From Pseudoxanthomonas sp. PXM01 (lineage in GTDB: Bacteria > Pseudomonadota > Gammaproteobacteria > Xanthomonadales > Xanthomonadaceae), in the NCBI RefSeq assembly GCF_014851815.1, contig NZ_JACVAJ010000002.1, positions 310,001 through 374,000 on the forward strand: a stretch of 64,000 nt of DNA, in the 5' to 3' direction. The notes beneath the pieces are model-generated. The model did no database searches, had not been told where the DNA came from, and saw only the letters and a list, made by a program, of their open reading frames with translations. Each line of letters opens with the position of its first letter. Position 1 is the first letter of the stretch. Made by a program: the position numbers and the translations under genes. Shown piece after piece: positions 1 to 8,525 of this stretch.

Positions 1-447
1 GCGCGGATCGCGGAACACGTAATCGAGTCCTTCTTCCTCGAATTCGCACGCCAACCGATATCGCCCAACCCAATCGGACAGCCGCGTTCGCGAATCATTG
101 AGCAGCGCCGCCCGCGCCTGCGTGCTCTGCCGCCAGTCGCGCGCATTGCAGCGTGCAGCGAAACGCAGCAACCAGTGCCACAGGGCCGGGTCGACGCGGG
201 GCTTGAGGTAGAGCGGCGCGTCCGGGGTGAACATCCAGCGCAGCGCCTGCGCCACCACGCCTGGCGCCGCGAGTGGCGGCGCGTGGCTGGGCGTGATGGT
301 GCCGCAGTTCCCATGGGAGGCACCGTCGCCCACGGCGCCGGCGTCGAGCACACGTACACCGCGTCCGGCTTCGAGCAGCGCCAGTGCGGTCGCCAGGCCG
401 ATGGCGCCACCGCCGATGATGAGGACGTCGTCGTGGGGAGAAGTCAC
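1..447 (-). CDS. FAD-dependent D-amino-acid-dehydrogenase-like oxidoreductase (N-terminal part)
   Basis: The first 149 codons of a minus-strand gene that runs off the left edge. It reads from a GTG at 447: VTSPHDDVLIIGGGAIGLAT, a Rossmann dinucleotide-binding motif GGGAIG near residue 13 followed by the E-A-G of the second strand. GAVGDGASHGNCGTITPSH is the SxGNxG segment typical of DadA/glycine-oxidase-type FAD amine oxidases. Such enzymes oxidatively deaminate D-amino acids or related amines, usually peripherally at the inner membrane. Substrate cannot be told from the fragment. It lies 74 nt downstream of the DUF418 gene on the same strand. No ATG fits the conserved N-terminus better than the GTG. 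Confidence 0.8.
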   Translation of the reverse strand, partial: MTSPHDDVLIIGGGAIGLATALALLEAGRGVRVLDAGAVGDGASHGNCGTITPSHAPPLAAPGVVAQALRWMFTPDAPLYLKPRVDPALWHWLLRFAARCNARDWRQSTQARAALLNDSRTRLSDWVGRYRLACEFEEEGLDYVFRDPR

Positions 448-521
448 CCCGGTAGTTTAGGGCCTGTCACCGCTCTTGACCCCTGACCTGGATCAAAGAG
501 CGATGACGCGCCCTGGCCGGA

Positions 522-1769
522 TCACGCCGTGCGCAGCCGCAGCGGTTGCGGCTTCAGATACGTCGCCGACCGCCACAGCCATTCCATCGGACCGAACCGG
601 AATCGCGCCAGCCACAGATGGCTCACCAGCACCTGCAGGCCGAACAGCGCCAATGCGAACACCGGCTGCCAGGCGCGCGGCAACTGCTCGAAATAGCCCA
701 GCCCGTAGCCGTAGAAGATCCAGGTGCAGACCAGCGACTGCATCAGGTAGTTGGTCAGCGCCATCCGCCCTGCCGGCGCCAGTGCGGACAGCGGCCGCCG
801 CCACAGGGGAGAGCCCAGCGCGCGTACTACCCAGGCCGCGTAGCCCAGGCACATCAGCAGGTTTGCCGTCATCTGCAGCGCGAAGGCGGTGGCGATGCGC
901 AGGTCGAACGAAGCGAAGTCCATCGTCGGTTCCAGCGCCACCGACCCCAGCATCGCCAGCAGGCCAACCGGCAAGGCCACCCAGCGCAGGCCCGCATACA
1001 GGCGCGGGAACTCCTGCGGACGCGCGATCGCGCCACTGCGCACGAACCAGGCGCCGATCAGGAACATGCCGAATACGATGAAACCGAACATGGTGATGTT
1101 GCTGAGTGCCATCCCTGTACTCTTCAGGCGCTGCAGCGTGGCCTCGGCGTAGGTGCCGCTGCCGTAGGCGGTCCGCTCGGCCTCGATCAGCACCTGCATC
1201 TGCTTGCCGATCTCGCCCATCATCTTGTCCCATCCCTCGGTGCCGCCCATCAGCGACCCCATCGCCCCCATCAGGTACATGAACCCGATCGGCATCACGT
1301 AGGCCACCAGTCCCATCCCCACATACCAGCGGTATGGCAACGTGCGGAACGCCAGCAGCAGGAACGAGCACAGCGCGTACATCATCAGGATGTCGCCCGC
1401 CCAGATGAAAAGCGCGTGGATCACGCCGATGCAGAGCAGCACCAGTCCGCGGCGCCAGTACACGCCGGCGAACGGGCGCCCCGCCTGCTCGGCGCGCTGC
1501 GACATCACGGCGAACCCCATGCCGAACAGCAGCGAGAACAGCGTATAGAACTTGCCCTGCACCAGCACGTAGATAAGCAGGTCGACAGTGCGGTCCATGC
1601 CGGTGAGCGCCGGATCCAACCCGCTGCCGGAGGCCATCACCGGCCCCACGAAACCTTCCAGGTTCATCAGCAGGATGCCCAGCAGCGCGAATCCACGCAG
1701 GACGTCCATCGCTTCTATGCGTTCGGTCACCGCGATCGGTGCCAGGTTCTCCGTGATCGTCGCCGTCAT
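522..1769 (-). CDS. DUF418 (YeiB-type) multi-spanning membrane protein
   Basis: A 415-residue protein rich in hydrophobic helices (roughly 9-10 transmembrane segments). Near the N-terminus it has the family pattern RIEAMDVLRGFALLGILLMN (residues about 17-36), and the C-terminal third carries the DUF418 signature GRMALTNYLMQS and the FGPMEWLWR motif shortly before the end. YeiB-type proteins resemble acyltransferase-3 membrane proteins; their substrate is not known. The start is supported by a purine-rich GGGGAAAGGA directly before the ATG. It is separated from the upstream slyD by a terminator, so it probably has its own promoter; the flavoenzyme gene follows after 74 nt. Confidence 0.88.
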   Translation of the reverse strand: MTATITENLAPIAVTERIEAMDVLRGFALLGILLMNLEGFVGPVMASGSGLDPALTGMDRTVDLLIYVLVQGKFYTLFSLLFGMGFAVMSQRAEQAGRPFAGVYWRRGLVLLCIGVIHALFIWAGDILMMYALCSFLLLAFRTLPYRWYVGMGLVAYVMPIGFMYLMGAMGSLMGGTEGWDKMMGEIGKQMQVLIEAERTAYGSGTYAEATLQRLKSTGMALSNITMFGFIVFGMFLIGAWFVRSGAIARPQEFPRLYAGLRWVALPVGLLAMLGSVALEPTMDFASFDLRIATAFALQMTANLLMCLGYAAWVVRALGSPLWRRPLSALAPAGRMALTNYLMQSLVCTWIFYGYGLGYFEQLPRAWQPVFALALFGLQVLVSHLWLARFRFGPMEWLWRSATYLKPQPLRLRTA

Positions 1770-1828
1770 TCCTTTCCCCCGAGTTGGTCCGTCCGATTAG
1801 ACCACGTGTGCTGCCGCCTCCTGCGTGC

Positions 1829-1858
1829 CAAAAGAAACGGCCCGCTTGCGCGGGCCGT
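1829..1858 (-). terminator. Rho-independent terminator of slyD
   Basis: Nine-base-pair stem ACGGCCCGC / GCGGGCCGT (1837-1845 and 1850-1858) with a TTGC loop. Read on the minus strand it is followed by a T-rich tail (TTTCTTTT), directly after the slyD stop codon at 1883. Confidence 0.8.
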
Positions 1859-1882
1859 CCGGATCACACGATGTCGTGCGGC

Positions 1883-2362
1883 TCAGTGGTGGTGGCCACC
1901 GTCGCCGTGCACGTGGCCGTGCTCGAGTTCTTCGGCGCTGGCTTCGCGCACTTCCACGATCTCCACGTCGAAGTGCAGATCCTTGCCGGCCATCGGGTGG
2001 TTGAGGTCCACGTCCACCACGCTCATGCCGACCTTCTGGATGGTCACCGCGCGCGGACCGAAGTTGGTCTGCAGCACGACCTGCTGGCCCGGCACCAGGC
2101 GCTGGTTGCCGAAATGCTTCTTGGGCACGCGCTGGCTCAGGCCGTCGCGACGCTCGCCGTAGGCATCGGCCGCCGCCACGTCCACGCCGAAGCTCTCGCC
2201 GGCTTCGCGGTCCTGCATGGCGTTTTCCAGGCCCGGGATGATGTTGCCGTGGCCGATCAGGATCGCCAGCGGCTCACGGTCCTTCGAGCTTTCGATCGGC
2301 TCCTGGCCGGCTTCGGACACGGTGTAGTGGAAACGGACGACGCTGTCTTTTGCGATTTTCAT
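1883..2362 (-). CDS. slyD: FKBP-type peptidyl-prolyl cis-trans isomerase SlyD
   Basis: A 159-residue cytosolic isomerase/chaperone. The FKBP fold is split by the insert-in-flap domain: MKIAKDSVVRFHYTVSEAGQ at the N-terminus, GNIIPGLENAM (about residues 39-49), the flap around 75-120 (VPKKHFGN, VPGQQV), then the return DVDLNHPMAGKDLHFDVEI. The tail is short and histidine-rich (EHGHVHGDGGHHH), fitting nickel or other metal binding as in the SlyD family, though shorter than in E. coli. The open frame extends further upstream, but the conserved N-terminus fixes the ATG at 2362. A terminator follows the gene. Family assignment is firm; the metal role is inferred from the tail. Confidence 0.95.
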   Translation of the reverse strand: MKIAKDSVVRFHYTVSEAGQEPIESSKDREPLAILIGHGNIIPGLENAMQDREAGESFGVDVAAADAYGERRDGLSQRVPKKHFGNQRLVPGQQVVLQTNFGPRAVTIQKVGMSVVDVDLNHPMAGKDLHFDVEIVEVREASAEELEHGHVHGDGGHHH

Positions 2363-2445
2363 GCGGGACTCTGGACGGGGCCTACCAGGCGGCAGGACAG
2401 GCGCGGCTTGTCGGCCGCAAGGGAATGCGGCGAAGATGCGCCGCG

Positions 2446-3003
2446 ATGAAGGCCCGACATTATCCCGGCTTGCCCGCGCCCGCGCCACTTCGGCCCTGGG
2501 GCCTGTCCCTGCTCTGCGCCGGCCTGCTGGCGCTGGCCGGCTGCGGCGGCTCCAAGCCACAGGCTCACAAGCCATCGCCCCCACCCAGCCAACGCGACTG
2601 GCCGGTGGTGGAGGCCGATGATCCGGCCGCCGCCACCTCCGTCCTGATGCGCGCGATCGGCCTGGTTGGCACGCCCTACCGCTACGGCGGCAACACACCG
2701 GAATCGGGCTTCGACTGCAGCGGCCTGGTGACCTACGTGTACCGGGACATGCTGGATCTGCGCCTGCCGCGCACCTCGCGCGAGCTGGCGCAGGTGCAAG
2801 GGCCAAAGATCGAGCCACGCCGCCTGGCACCGGCCGACCTGGTGTTCTTCGGCAGCAAGGGCAACGTCACCCACGTCGGCATTTATGTGGGGGAAGGCCG
2901 CTTCGTCCACGCCCCCAGCACCGGAGGGACAGTCCGGCTGGACCATCTCGACGGTCCCTACTGGCGGGACCATTACAGCGGCGCGAAACGCGTGCTTCGT
3001 TAG
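2446..3003 (+). CDS. NlpC/P60 peptidoglycan endopeptidase, lipoprotein
   Basis: A 185-residue predicted outer-membrane lipoprotein. The N-terminus has a hydrophobic signal ending in lipobox LAGC (Cys33), then a proline-rich linker. The NlpC/P60 domain spans about residues 62-185 with catalytic Cys91 in FDCSGLV, the His of VTHVGIYVG and a third polar residue in RFVHAPS. Such enzymes cut D-Glu-meso-DAP bonds in cell-wall peptides. The start at 2446 is chosen because it puts the signal peptide at the N-terminus; the frame is open upstream and overlaps the divergent slyD start region. A paralogue lies 120 nt downstream. Confidence 0.92.
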   Translation: MKARHYPGLPAPAPLRPWGLSLLCAGLLALAGCGGSKPQAHKPSPPPSQRDWPVVEADDPAAATSVLMRAIGLVGTPYRYGGNTPESGFDCSGLVTYVYRDMLDLRLPRTSRELAQVQGPKIEPRRLAPADLVFFGSKGNVTHVGIYVGEGRFVHAPSTGGTVRLDHLDGPYWRDHYSGAKRVLR

Positions 3004-3122
3004 GATTCGGTCAAGTCTGTGACAGCGAACATTCACGCTTAACGAATAAATAACGATTTATGAACCAAATCGGGCCGATCAGCCGGCATTATCGCCCCTG
3101 ACTTGTTAAACCCTACCCGCGC
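3004..3122 (+). promoter_or_regulatory. AT-rich promoter region before second NlpC/P60 gene
   Basis: The 119-nt gap is clearly AT-richer than its surroundings. It contains an inverted repeat ATAAAT-AACG-ATTTAT (3046-3061). This suggests an independent promoter, possibly regulated, for the second hydrolase gene. No sigma-factor hexamer pair stands out clearly. Confidence 0.35.
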
Positions 3123-3902
3123 GTGACGACCGACGACCTGCCGACAGGCCAGCCAGCCGCCACCCACCGCCTGCCGCGGAGGGTTTCCCGATTCCTCATC
3201 AGCCTTGGCCTGTGCGCCATGGCGTCCGTCGTGCAGGCCCAGACTGCGCCTGCCGACGTCGACGCGGCGTCAATCCCGGCCTCGCCCGATGTCGTGGCGA
3301 CCACGCCGGCACCGGCCAGCAAACCCGTCATCACCAGCGTCAAGGAAAAGGCAGCCGAAGCCGCCACCGCGACGCTCTCCGCCCTGCTCCCGCGCCTGGC
3401 GGCCAGCGACACGCTGCCGCTGGTCGACCGTTCGGCGATGGTGGCCGGCGACATCAGCAAGCTGCTGGCCGCGTACGACCTGAGCAAGGAAGGTGTGGTC
3501 TCGCAGGAACAGCAGGGTGGCAAGGTCCAGGCCGTCCTGCAGCGCGCGCTCGCGCTGATGGGCACACCGTACCGCTGGGGCGGCACCTCACCCGACAGCG
3601 GCTTCGACTGCAGTGGCCTGGTCGGCTACGTCTTCCGCACCGCACTGGGCATCGAACTGCCGCGCGTGTCCCGCGACATGGCCTCCAAGGCCGACGCGGA
3701 ACTGGTCGCTGCACGCGACGAACTGCGCCAGGGCGACCTGGTGTTCTTCGGTCTGAAGGGCCGCATCAACCATGTCGGCATCTATGTCGGTGAAGGCCGC
3801 TTCCTGCATTCGCCGAGCAGCGGCAAGGACGTTCGCGTGGACAGCCTGATCACCGGCTATTGGGCCAACCGCTACCTGAGCGGCCGCCGCGTCGCGATGT
3901 AA
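3123..3902 (+). CDS. NlpC/P60 peptidoglycan endopeptidase, secreted
   Basis: A 259-residue protein from a GTG start, with a signal peptide ending near VVQAQ (residue about 39), an alanine-rich linker and helical region (about 40-140), and a C-terminal NlpC/P60 domain. Catalytic Cys163 is in GFDCSGLVGYVF, and the His is in INHVGIYVGEGRFLHSPSSG. The catalytic domain closely resembles that of the upstream lipoprotein, so the two are tandem paralogues: one anchored, one predicted to be periplasmic. Unlike its neighbour, it carries a long spacer that may place the domain or bind wall. A terminator follows. Confidence 0.92.
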   Translation: MTTDDLPTGQPAATHRLPRRVSRFLISLGLCAMASVVQAQTAPADVDAASIPASPDVVATTPAPASKPVITSVKEKAAEAATATLSALLPRLAASDTLPLVDRSAMVAGDISKLLAAYDLSKEGVVSQEQQGGKVQAVLQRALALMGTPYRWGGTSPDSGFDCSGLVGYVFRTALGIELPRVSRDMASKADAELVAARDELRQGDLVFFGLKGRINHVGIYVGEGRFLHSPSSGKDVRVDSLITGYWANRYLSGRRVAM

Positions 3903-3933
3903 CGCGCCGCACGCCGGTGCTGCACCAAAGGAA

Positions 3934-3960
3934 GGCCGCCTCGTGCGGCCTTCGTGTTTT
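3934..3960 (+). terminator. Rho-independent terminator
   Basis: Stem AGGCCGC (3934-3940), loop CTCGT, stem GCGGCCT (3946-3952), then a T-rich tail. It lies 31 nt after the second NlpC/P60 stop codon. Confidence 0.75.
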
Positions 3961-4075
3961 CCGGTGATCGCGGTGCGCCGCAGCTTGCGTCGAGCGGCGC
4001 GTTGCCGCCATTCTCCGGGGGCGCGTCGATCTTCGCGCATCACCTGACCGTTGCGCCGAAGGGGAGTCGTACGCG

Positions 4076-4945
4076 ATGCAGGCTTCACTGTTGACCAATC
4101 TGATGCTCCCGTTGGCCCTGGGCATCATCATGCTCGGGCTGGGACTGGGCCTGACGCTGGAGGATTTCCGTCGCGTCGCACGCTATCCGCGCGCCGTCCT
4201 GATCGGCCTCGTGCTGCAGACGCTGGTGTTGCCATGGGTGGCGTTCGGCCTGGCGATCGGATTCGGCCTGCCTGCCGAACTCGCCGTGGGCCTGATGCTG
4301 CTGGCCGCCTCACCTGGTGGCGCCACCGCCAACATCTACAGCCACCTCGCCCGCGGCGATGTGGCCCTGAACATCACGCTCACCGCGATCAACAGCCTGC
4401 TGTGCCTGCTGACGCTGCCGGTGATCCTCAACCTGTCGCTGGAGTATTTCCTCGGCGCCGGCCAGTACGTCCCACCACCGACCAAGAAAGTGGTCGAGGT
4501 CGCCGCGATCATCCTGTTGCCCGTGGCCATCGGCATGCTGCTACGCGCGAAGGCGCCCGGCTTCGCCGCGCGGGCCGAGAAGCCGATCCGCCTGCTCTCC
4601 GTGCTGGTGCTCGCCCTGCTGGTGGTGGCCGCAGTCGCGCAGGAGTGGAAGACGCTGACCAGCTACTTCGCCATCGTCGGCCTGGCCTGCCTGCTGTTCA
4701 ACCTCGCCAGCATGGGCTTCGGCTACGCCGCACCGTTGGCGCTGCGGCTGCCGAAGAAGCAGGCCATCGCCATCGCGATGGAGATCGGCATCCACAACGG
4801 CACGCTGGCGATCTTCATTGCGCTCAACGTGCTGCAGAACCCGACCGTCTCGGTACCGGCGGCGGTCTACAGCCTGCTGATGTTCGTCACCGCGGCGGTG
4901 TTCGCCTGGTGGGTGTCGCGCGGCACGCGCGAGGCCAGCGCCTAG
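4076..4945 (+). CDS. Bile acid:sodium symporter (BASS) family transporter
   Basis: A 289-residue inner-membrane protein with about nine or ten transmembrane helices. Family marks are GLTLEDFRRVARYPRAVLIG after the first helix, the discontinuous-helix segment ASPGGATANIYSHLARGD (about residues 82-99) and the second-half motif EIGIHNGTLAIFIAL. BASS proteins cotransport Na+ with organic anions such as bile acids, pantoate or 2-keto acids. The bacterial substrate cannot be named here. Its stop codon overlaps the convergent GNAT gene stop by 4 nt. Confidence 0.9.
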   Translation: MQASLLTNLMLPLALGIIMLGLGLGLTLEDFRRVARYPRAVLIGLVLQTLVLPWVAFGLAIGFGLPAELAVGLMLLAASPGGATANIYSHLARGDVALNITLTAINSLLCLLTLPVILNLSLEYFLGAGQYVPPPTKKVVEVAAIILLPVAIGMLLRAKAPGFAARAEKPIRLLSVLVLALLVVAAVAQEWKTLTSYFAIVGLACLLFNLASMGFGYAAPLALRLPKKQAIAIAMEIGIHNGTLAIFIALNVLQNPTVSVPAAVYSLLMFVTAAVFAWWVSRGTREASA

Positions 4946-5379
4946 CGGTCGGCGCCGGGTCCGCGCGCGACATAGGCCATGCCGATCGACGCGGGCGCCG
5001 TGTCGGCAAAACCGAACTGCGCATAGAGGTGCTTCGCTCCTCCGTCCGCAACCAGCATGACGTAGGCCGAGGGCGGCGCGTTGGCGCGCAGCCAGGCATC
5101 GAGCGCCGCCATGATGCGCCTGCCCAGTCCCTGGCCTTGGTGCTCCCGTTGCACGGCGATGTCCACGACGACGAACACCGTGCCGTTGTCGCCGACCAGC
5201 CGTCCCATGCCGATGACCTCGCCCGCCTTCACCAGGCTGACGCCGTACAGCGTGTTCGCCAGGCCGCGCTCGGCGGCTTCGGGCGACTTGGGCGACAGGC
5301 CGGTTTCGATGCGGAGACGGCGATAGGTCGTTGCGTCGGGAAACGAGGCGACCAGTTCGATCGTCCGGGCGTCACTCAT
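4942..5379 (-). CDS. GNAT-family N-acetyltransferase
   Basis: A 145-residue single-domain acetyltransferase. The acetyl-CoA pyrophosphate-binding loop is visible as QREHQGQGLGRRIM (Q-x-x-G-x-G/A type) near residue 80, preceded by a beta strand VFVVVDIAV and followed by the C-terminal strand with HLYAQFGF. The substrate is unknown. Its ATG overlaps the stop of the upstream dicarboxylate symporter gene (ATGA, 5376-5379), so the two are probably translated from one message. Its 3' end overlaps the convergent BASS gene by 4 nt. Confidence 0.87.
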   Translation of the reverse strand: MSDARTIELVASFPDATTYRRLRIETGLSPKSPEAAERGLANTLYGVSLVKAGEVIGMGRLVGDNGTVFVVVDIAVQREHQGQGLGRRIMAALDAWLRANAPPSAYVMLVADGGAKHLYAQFGFADTAPASIGMAYVARGPGADR

Positions 5380-6653
5380 GGCGACGGAGCGGCTTCATCC
5401 GCGAGACCCACGTTGCTGGACGCCCGCTCATAGACCTCGCGATCCAGCAGGCCGGTTTCCTTCGCCACCAGGACGGGCACCAGCATCTGGCCGGTGACGT
5501 TGGTCATCGTGCGCATCATGTCGAGGATGCGGTCGATCGCCACCAGCAGGCCGATGCCTTCCAGCGGCAGGTTGGCTGCGGTCAACACCACGGTGACCAT
5601 CACCGTCGCCGTGCCCGGCACGCCGGCCGTGCCGAAGCTGCCCAGCACCGAGGCCAGCAGGATCAGGAAGTACTGGTTGACCGACAGGTCCAGGCCGAAA
5701 TACTGCGCCACGAACACCGAGGTCAGTGCGGGATAGATCGCCCCGCAGCCATCCATCTTGATGCTCGCACCGAGCGGGACGGCGAACGCGGCGTAATCCT
5801 TGTCCACGCCCAGATTGTGGGTGACGCTGCGCAGTGCCACCGGCATCGAGGCGAAGCTGGACGAACTGGCGAACGCCACCTGCATGCCCGGCGCGGCGCC
5901 GCGGAAGAACTTCCACGGATTCAGGCCATGCGCCAGCAGCAGGCTGCCGTAGACCACAACGATGTGCAGCGCGCAGGCGACGTACAGCGCACCGATGTAG
6001 CTGCCCAGCGGCAGCAACTTTTCGAACCCATAGGTACCGACCAGGCTGCCGATCAGGCCGAACGTGCCGATCGGGGTCATTTCCAGCACGAAGCGTGTGA
6101 CCTGCACCATCGTGTCGCTGGCCTCGCCGGCCAACTTGCGCAGGCCGGCGCTGCGCTCACCCAGCTTGACCAGCGCGAACCCGAGCAGGCCGGCGAAGAA
6201 GATCACCTGAAGGATCTTGCCGTCGGTCAGCGCCTTGAACGGATTGGCCGGCACGATGTCCAGCAGCACCTGCACGGGCGTGGGGACTTCGCGCACCTGA
6301 TAGTCCGGCGCGGTCATCAGGCCCGTGATTCCCTTGCCGGGCTGCACAATCCAGCCCACCGCCAGGCCCACGCAGACCGCGAGCGCAGCCGTGATGGCGA
6401 ACCACATGAAGGTGCGTCCACCGAGCGCGGCCACCGACTTCTGCCCATGCAGGCTGGAGACCGCGTTGATCACCGCGAAGAACACCAGCGGCACCGCGAT
6501 CATCTTGATCAGCGTGACGTACAGGTCGCCCAGCGGCTTGAGCCAGACGCCCGCGGCCGGCCCCATCAGCCAGCCCGCGAGCGCACCCAGCACGAAGCCG
6601 GCGACGACGCGCTGCCAGAACGGGATCTTCAACCAGGCCGAGACCAGCTTCAT
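5376..6653 (-). CDS. Dicarboxylate/amino acid:cation symporter (DAACS family)
   Basis: A 425-residue inner-membrane transporter of the glutamate/C4-dicarboxylate symporter family (GltP/DctA-like). It has the N-terminal segment LKPLGDLYVTLIKMIAVPLVFF, the serine-rich re-entrant loop ASSSSFASMPVAL (HP1), and the conserved KMDGCGAIYPAL and GTAGVPGTATVMVTV segments of TM7 and HP2. It takes up acidic amino acids or dicarboxylates with H+ or Na+. Which substrate is preferred cannot be read from the sequence. It overlaps the downstream GNAT gene start by 4 nt, which suggests a two-gene operon. Confidence 0.92.
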   Translation of the reverse strand: MKLVSAWLKIPFWQRVVAGFVLGALAGWLMGPAAGVWLKPLGDLYVTLIKMIAVPLVFFAVINAVSSLHGQKSVAALGGRTFMWFAITAALAVCVGLAVGWIVQPGKGITGLMTAPDYQVREVPTPVQVLLDIVPANPFKALTDGKILQVIFFAGLLGFALVKLGERSAGLRKLAGEASDTMVQVTRFVLEMTPIGTFGLIGSLVGTYGFEKLLPLGSYIGALYVACALHIVVVYGSLLLAHGLNPWKFFRGAAPGMQVAFASSSSFASMPVALRSVTHNLGVDKDYAAFAVPLGASIKMDGCGAIYPALTSVFVAQYFGLDLSVNQYFLILLASVLGSFGTAGVPGTATVMVTVVLTAANLPLEGIGLLVAIDRILDMMRTMTNVTGQMLVPVLVAKETGLLDREVYERASSNVGLADEAAPSP

Positions 6654-6793
6654 CCAGACGACTCACATAAGCGGACGCGACACCTTAGCCCAAGGCCCCT
6701 CGTGCAGCGAGCCTTCACGCGGAATGCCGGGTGTCATGAACAGGACACTGCGCTGGCGTCATAATGGCGCGTCCATCATTCCCCCCGTTTGCC

Positions 6794-8488
6794 ATGCCCT
6801 TGCGTTCTTTCGTTTCGCCGCTCGTCGGCATGACCCTGCTCACTGCACTGGCCGGTTGCGCCAGCATCTCGCCCTCCCCGGCTTCCGCGCTCCACGTCGA
6901 CGTCCCGCCGGTCGCGCACCCGCAGGGTGAAACACCCCAGTGGTGGTATCGGAATGGTGCGGCGAAGGCCGCCGCGAACGGTGCGATGCAGGGCCGCGCG
7001 AAGAACGTCATCGTGTTCCTCGGCGACGGCATGAGCCTGACCACCGTGGCTGCGGCGCGCATCTTCGAAGGCCAGCGCAAGGGCACGCCCGGCGAAGAGA
7101 ACCTGCTGAGCTGGGAGCGCTTCCCGCACACCGCCTTCAGCAAGACCTACAACACCGACTCGCAGACGCCCGACTCCGCCGGCACGATGACCGCGGTCGC
7201 CACCGGCGTAAAGTCGCACATGGGCGCCATCGGCGTGTCGGCGGGCCACAAGGGCGAATGCACGCCCGACGGCAGCAAGGACCTGCTCAGCTGGTTGACG
7301 CTCGCCGACAGTGCGGGCCTGTCCACCGGCATCGTCACCACCGCGCGCATCACCCACGCTACGCCTGCGGCGACGTATGCGCACGTCTCGCACCGCGACT
7401 GGGAAAACGACACCGACCTGCCGCCCGAAGCCATCGAGGCGGGCTGCAAGGACATCGCGCAGCAGCTGCTGACCGCAGCGCGTTTCGGCCATGGCCCCAC
7501 CGTCGCGCTGGGTGGCGGTCGCGGCGAATTCCTGCCGATCGACGTGCGTGATCCCGAAGAGGACGACAAGGTCGGCCAGCGCCTGGACGGCCGCAACCTC
7601 GTCGCCGAGTGGCAGCAGGCGCATCCGCAGGGTGCCTACGTATGGAACACGCAGCAGTTGGAGGCGGCGGCCAACGCACCGCAACTGCTCGGCCTGTTCG
7701 AATACGACCACATGCAGTTCGAGCACGATCGCCGCAAGGACGCCCAGGGCGAGCCATCGCTGGCCGAACTGACGCGCGTCGCCATCCGCAACCTGTCGCA
7801 CAACCAGGAAGGCTTCGTGCTGCTGGTGGAAGGCGCGCGCATCGACCACGCCAACCACTACGGCAACGCCTACCGCGCCCTCGACGAGACCGTCGCGATG
7901 TCGGACGCCGTGCAGGCAGCAGTGGATGCGACCTCGCGCGACGACACGCTGATCCTGGTCACCGCCGACCACTCGCACACGCTCAACTTCGTCGGCTATC
8001 CGGTGCGCGGCAACCCCATCCTCGGCAAGGTGCGCGGCCAGGGAGGCGAAGACGATACGCCGGGCGACCTCGCCCGCGACCAGAATGGCCAGACCTTCAC
8101 CACGCTCACCTACGCCAACGGTCCCGGCTACACCGGCGCAAGCAACCGTCAGCCCGCAGGCCCGAAGCATTTCCTGCATGCGCCCAGCAGCGTCGAACCC
8201 TCGGAAGGCCGGCCCGACCTGAGCCATGTCGATACCGAGCACCCCGACTACCTGCAGGAGGCGCTGGTGCCGCTGAAGTCGGAGTCGCACGGCGGCGAAG
8301 ACGTCGGCATCTGGGCCATCGGCCCGGGCAGCGACGCGGTACGCGGCACCGTCGAGCAGAACACGATCTACCACTTCGTCGTACAGGCGACACCGGCGCT
8401 GCGTGCACGCCTGTGCGCCGCTGGCACGTGCGATGCGAACGGCGTGCCGGTCGAGTTGCCGAAGCCGGTCGACTTCGAGAAGAAGTAA
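6794..8488 (+). CDS. Alkaline phosphatase (PhoA family), lipoprotein
   Basis: A phosphomonoesterase of about 564 residues, predicted to be lipidated: a short signal ends with lipobox LAGC. The metal and catalytic residues of the PhoA fold are present: NVIVFLGDGMS (Asp ligand), the nucleophile Ser128 in TPDSAGTMTAV, VEGARIDHANH (Glu, Asp and His ligands) and VTADHSHTL. The late SHGGEDVGIWAIGPGSDAV is also typical. It releases phosphate from organic esters in the periplasm. The ATG at 6794 is preferred because it starts the signal peptide; an in-frame ATG at 6764 would add ten residues. No Pho box was recognised upstream. Confidence 0.93.
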   Translation: MPLRSFVSPLVGMTLLTALAGCASISPSPASALHVDVPPVAHPQGETPQWWYRNGAAKAAANGAMQGRAKNVIVFLGDGMSLTTVAAARIFEGQRKGTPGEENLLSWERFPHTAFSKTYNTDSQTPDSAGTMTAVATGVKSHMGAIGVSAGHKGECTPDGSKDLLSWLTLADSAGLSTGIVTTARITHATPAATYAHVSHRDWENDTDLPPEAIEAGCKDIAQQLLTAARFGHGPTVALGGGRGEFLPIDVRDPEEDDKVGQRLDGRNLVAEWQQAHPQGAYVWNTQQLEAAANAPQLLGLFEYDHMQFEHDRRKDAQGEPSLAELTRVAIRNLSHNQEGFVLLVEGARIDHANHYGNAYRALDETVAMSDAVQAAVDATSRDDTLILVTADHSHTLNFVGYPVRGNPILGKVRGQGGEDDTPGDLARDQNGQTFTTLTYANGPGYTGASNRQPAGPKHFLHAPSSVEPSEGRPDLSHVDTEHPDYLQEALVPLKSESHGGEDVGIWAIGPGSDAVRGTVEQNTIYHFVVQATPALRARLCAAGTCDANGVPVELPKPVDFEKK

Positions 8489-8490
8489 AA

Positions 8491-8518
8491 GAAACAAGGC
8501 TCCGGCCAATGCCGGAGC
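8491..8518 (-). terminator. Rho-independent terminator of hemJ
   Basis: Perfect 8-bp stem GCTCCGGC / GCCGGAGC (8499-8506 and 8511-8518) with loop CAAT. On the minus strand it is followed by CTTGTTTCTTTTAC, a T-rich tail just past the hemJ stop. It may also stop phosphatase transcripts from the other side. Confidence 0.75.
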
Positions 8519-8525
8519 ACGCGGA

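Noticed and set aside
3018-3041. TGTGA...TCACG resembling a Clp/CRP site before the second NlpC/P60 gene
   Set aside because: The half sites are 10 nt apart, not 6, so it does not fit the known dimer spacing.
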